Shown here: positions 6,046 through 6,162 of the stretch, piece by piece
Position numbering within the stretch: the stretch's first letter is position 1
Layout of the letters: each line of letters begins with the position of its first letter
Assembly (NCBI GenBank): GCA_003644895.1
Contig: QNDO01000093.1
Span: 1 to 6,162 of the forward strand
Direction of reading: 5' to 3'
Origin: Candidatus Hydrothermota bacterium
GTDB lineage: Bacteria > Hydrothermota > Hydrothermia > UBA1063
Length of the DNA: 6,162 bases
The notes under the pieces: generated by a model
What the model was told of the DNA's origin: nothing
Seen by the model: only the letters and a program-made list of their open reading frames with translations
Database searches by the model: none
Program-made: the position numbers and the translations under genes

Positions 6046-6162
6046 ATGAAAAAGGTCTTCACACTAATAATAATAGGAACTCTGGTGATGATGTCATGTC
6101 AGAAACAGACAACAGCACCAGAGGAAACAGATAATGAAGCTATCTCTGAACTCATCAGTACC
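6046..6162 (+). CDS. Putative small lipoprotein, N-terminal part only (3'-truncated)
   Basis: Thirty-nine codons are visible before the window ends. Lys2-Lys3 and a hydrophobic core (about 4-16) lead to Met-Met-Ser-Cys with Cys18. This is a slightly unusual lipobox, with Met at -3 where Leu is typical, but Val14, the short length and Ser at -1 support lipidation. After the Cys come Gln-Lys-Gln-Thr-Thr-Ala-Pro-Glu-Glu-Thr, a polar linker typical of surface or periplasmic lipoproteins, then the start of a possible helix (Asp-Asn-Glu-Ala-Ile-Ser-Glu-Leu-Ile). I do not recognise the family. Being driven by the sigma-54 promoter immediately upstream, it is the best visible candidate for a target of the two-component system. 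Whether it is the first gene of a longer operon cannot be seen. Confidence 0.8.
   Translation, partial: MKKVFTLIIIGTLVMMSCQKQTTAPEETDNEAISELIST

Overview
The window is AT-rich, roughly 40% G+C by eye. Every supported gene lies on the + strand. Arginine is written mostly as AGA/AGG, and the proteins are rich in Lys, Glu and Ile. Exported lipoproteins, a SurA-type periplasmic chaperone and a TPR lipoprotein beginning Cys-Ala-Tyr-Phe-Asn-Thr indicate a diderm (outer-membrane) bacterium. My best guess is an uncultured lineage of FCB or candidate-phylum type, such as WOR-3/Stahlbacteria. This rests on general style, not on a marker gene.

Layout. Positions 1-5908 hold one tightly packed operon of six genes, each overlapping the next by 4 to about 20 bases. 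In order they are: the 3' part of a divergent parvulin-type foldase/chaperone (1-587); a complete SurA-like chaperone with two parvulin domains (584-1852); a small S4-domain RNA-binding protein of the RqcP/Hsp15 type (1842-2132); a TPR outer-membrane lipoprotein (2114-3415); a membrane sensor histidine kinase (3396-4604); and an NtrC-type response regulator with a GAFTGA motif (4601-5908). Positions 5909-6045 are a compact regulatory region. A new lipoprotein gene starts at 6046 and runs off the end of the window.

How it may work together. The first four genes suit envelope protein folding and assembly, plus one translation or ribosome-rescue factor. The kinase and regulator form a cognate pair, and the regulator has every motif needed to activate sigma-54 RNA polymerase. 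Directly after its stop codon are two near-identical palindromes, TGTGCC-N4-GGAACA and TGTACC-N5-GGAACA. About 50 bp further on is a sigma-54 -24/-12 promoter with exact GG-N10-GC spacing. A strong Shine-Dalgarno sequence and the lipoprotein start codon follow. The simplest reading is a self-contained circuit: envelope signal, histidine kinase, NtrC-type regulator, tandem upstream activating sites, sigma-54 promoter, lipoprotein. This circuit is the most interesting content of the window. I saw no RNA genes, mobile elements or CRISPR arrays.
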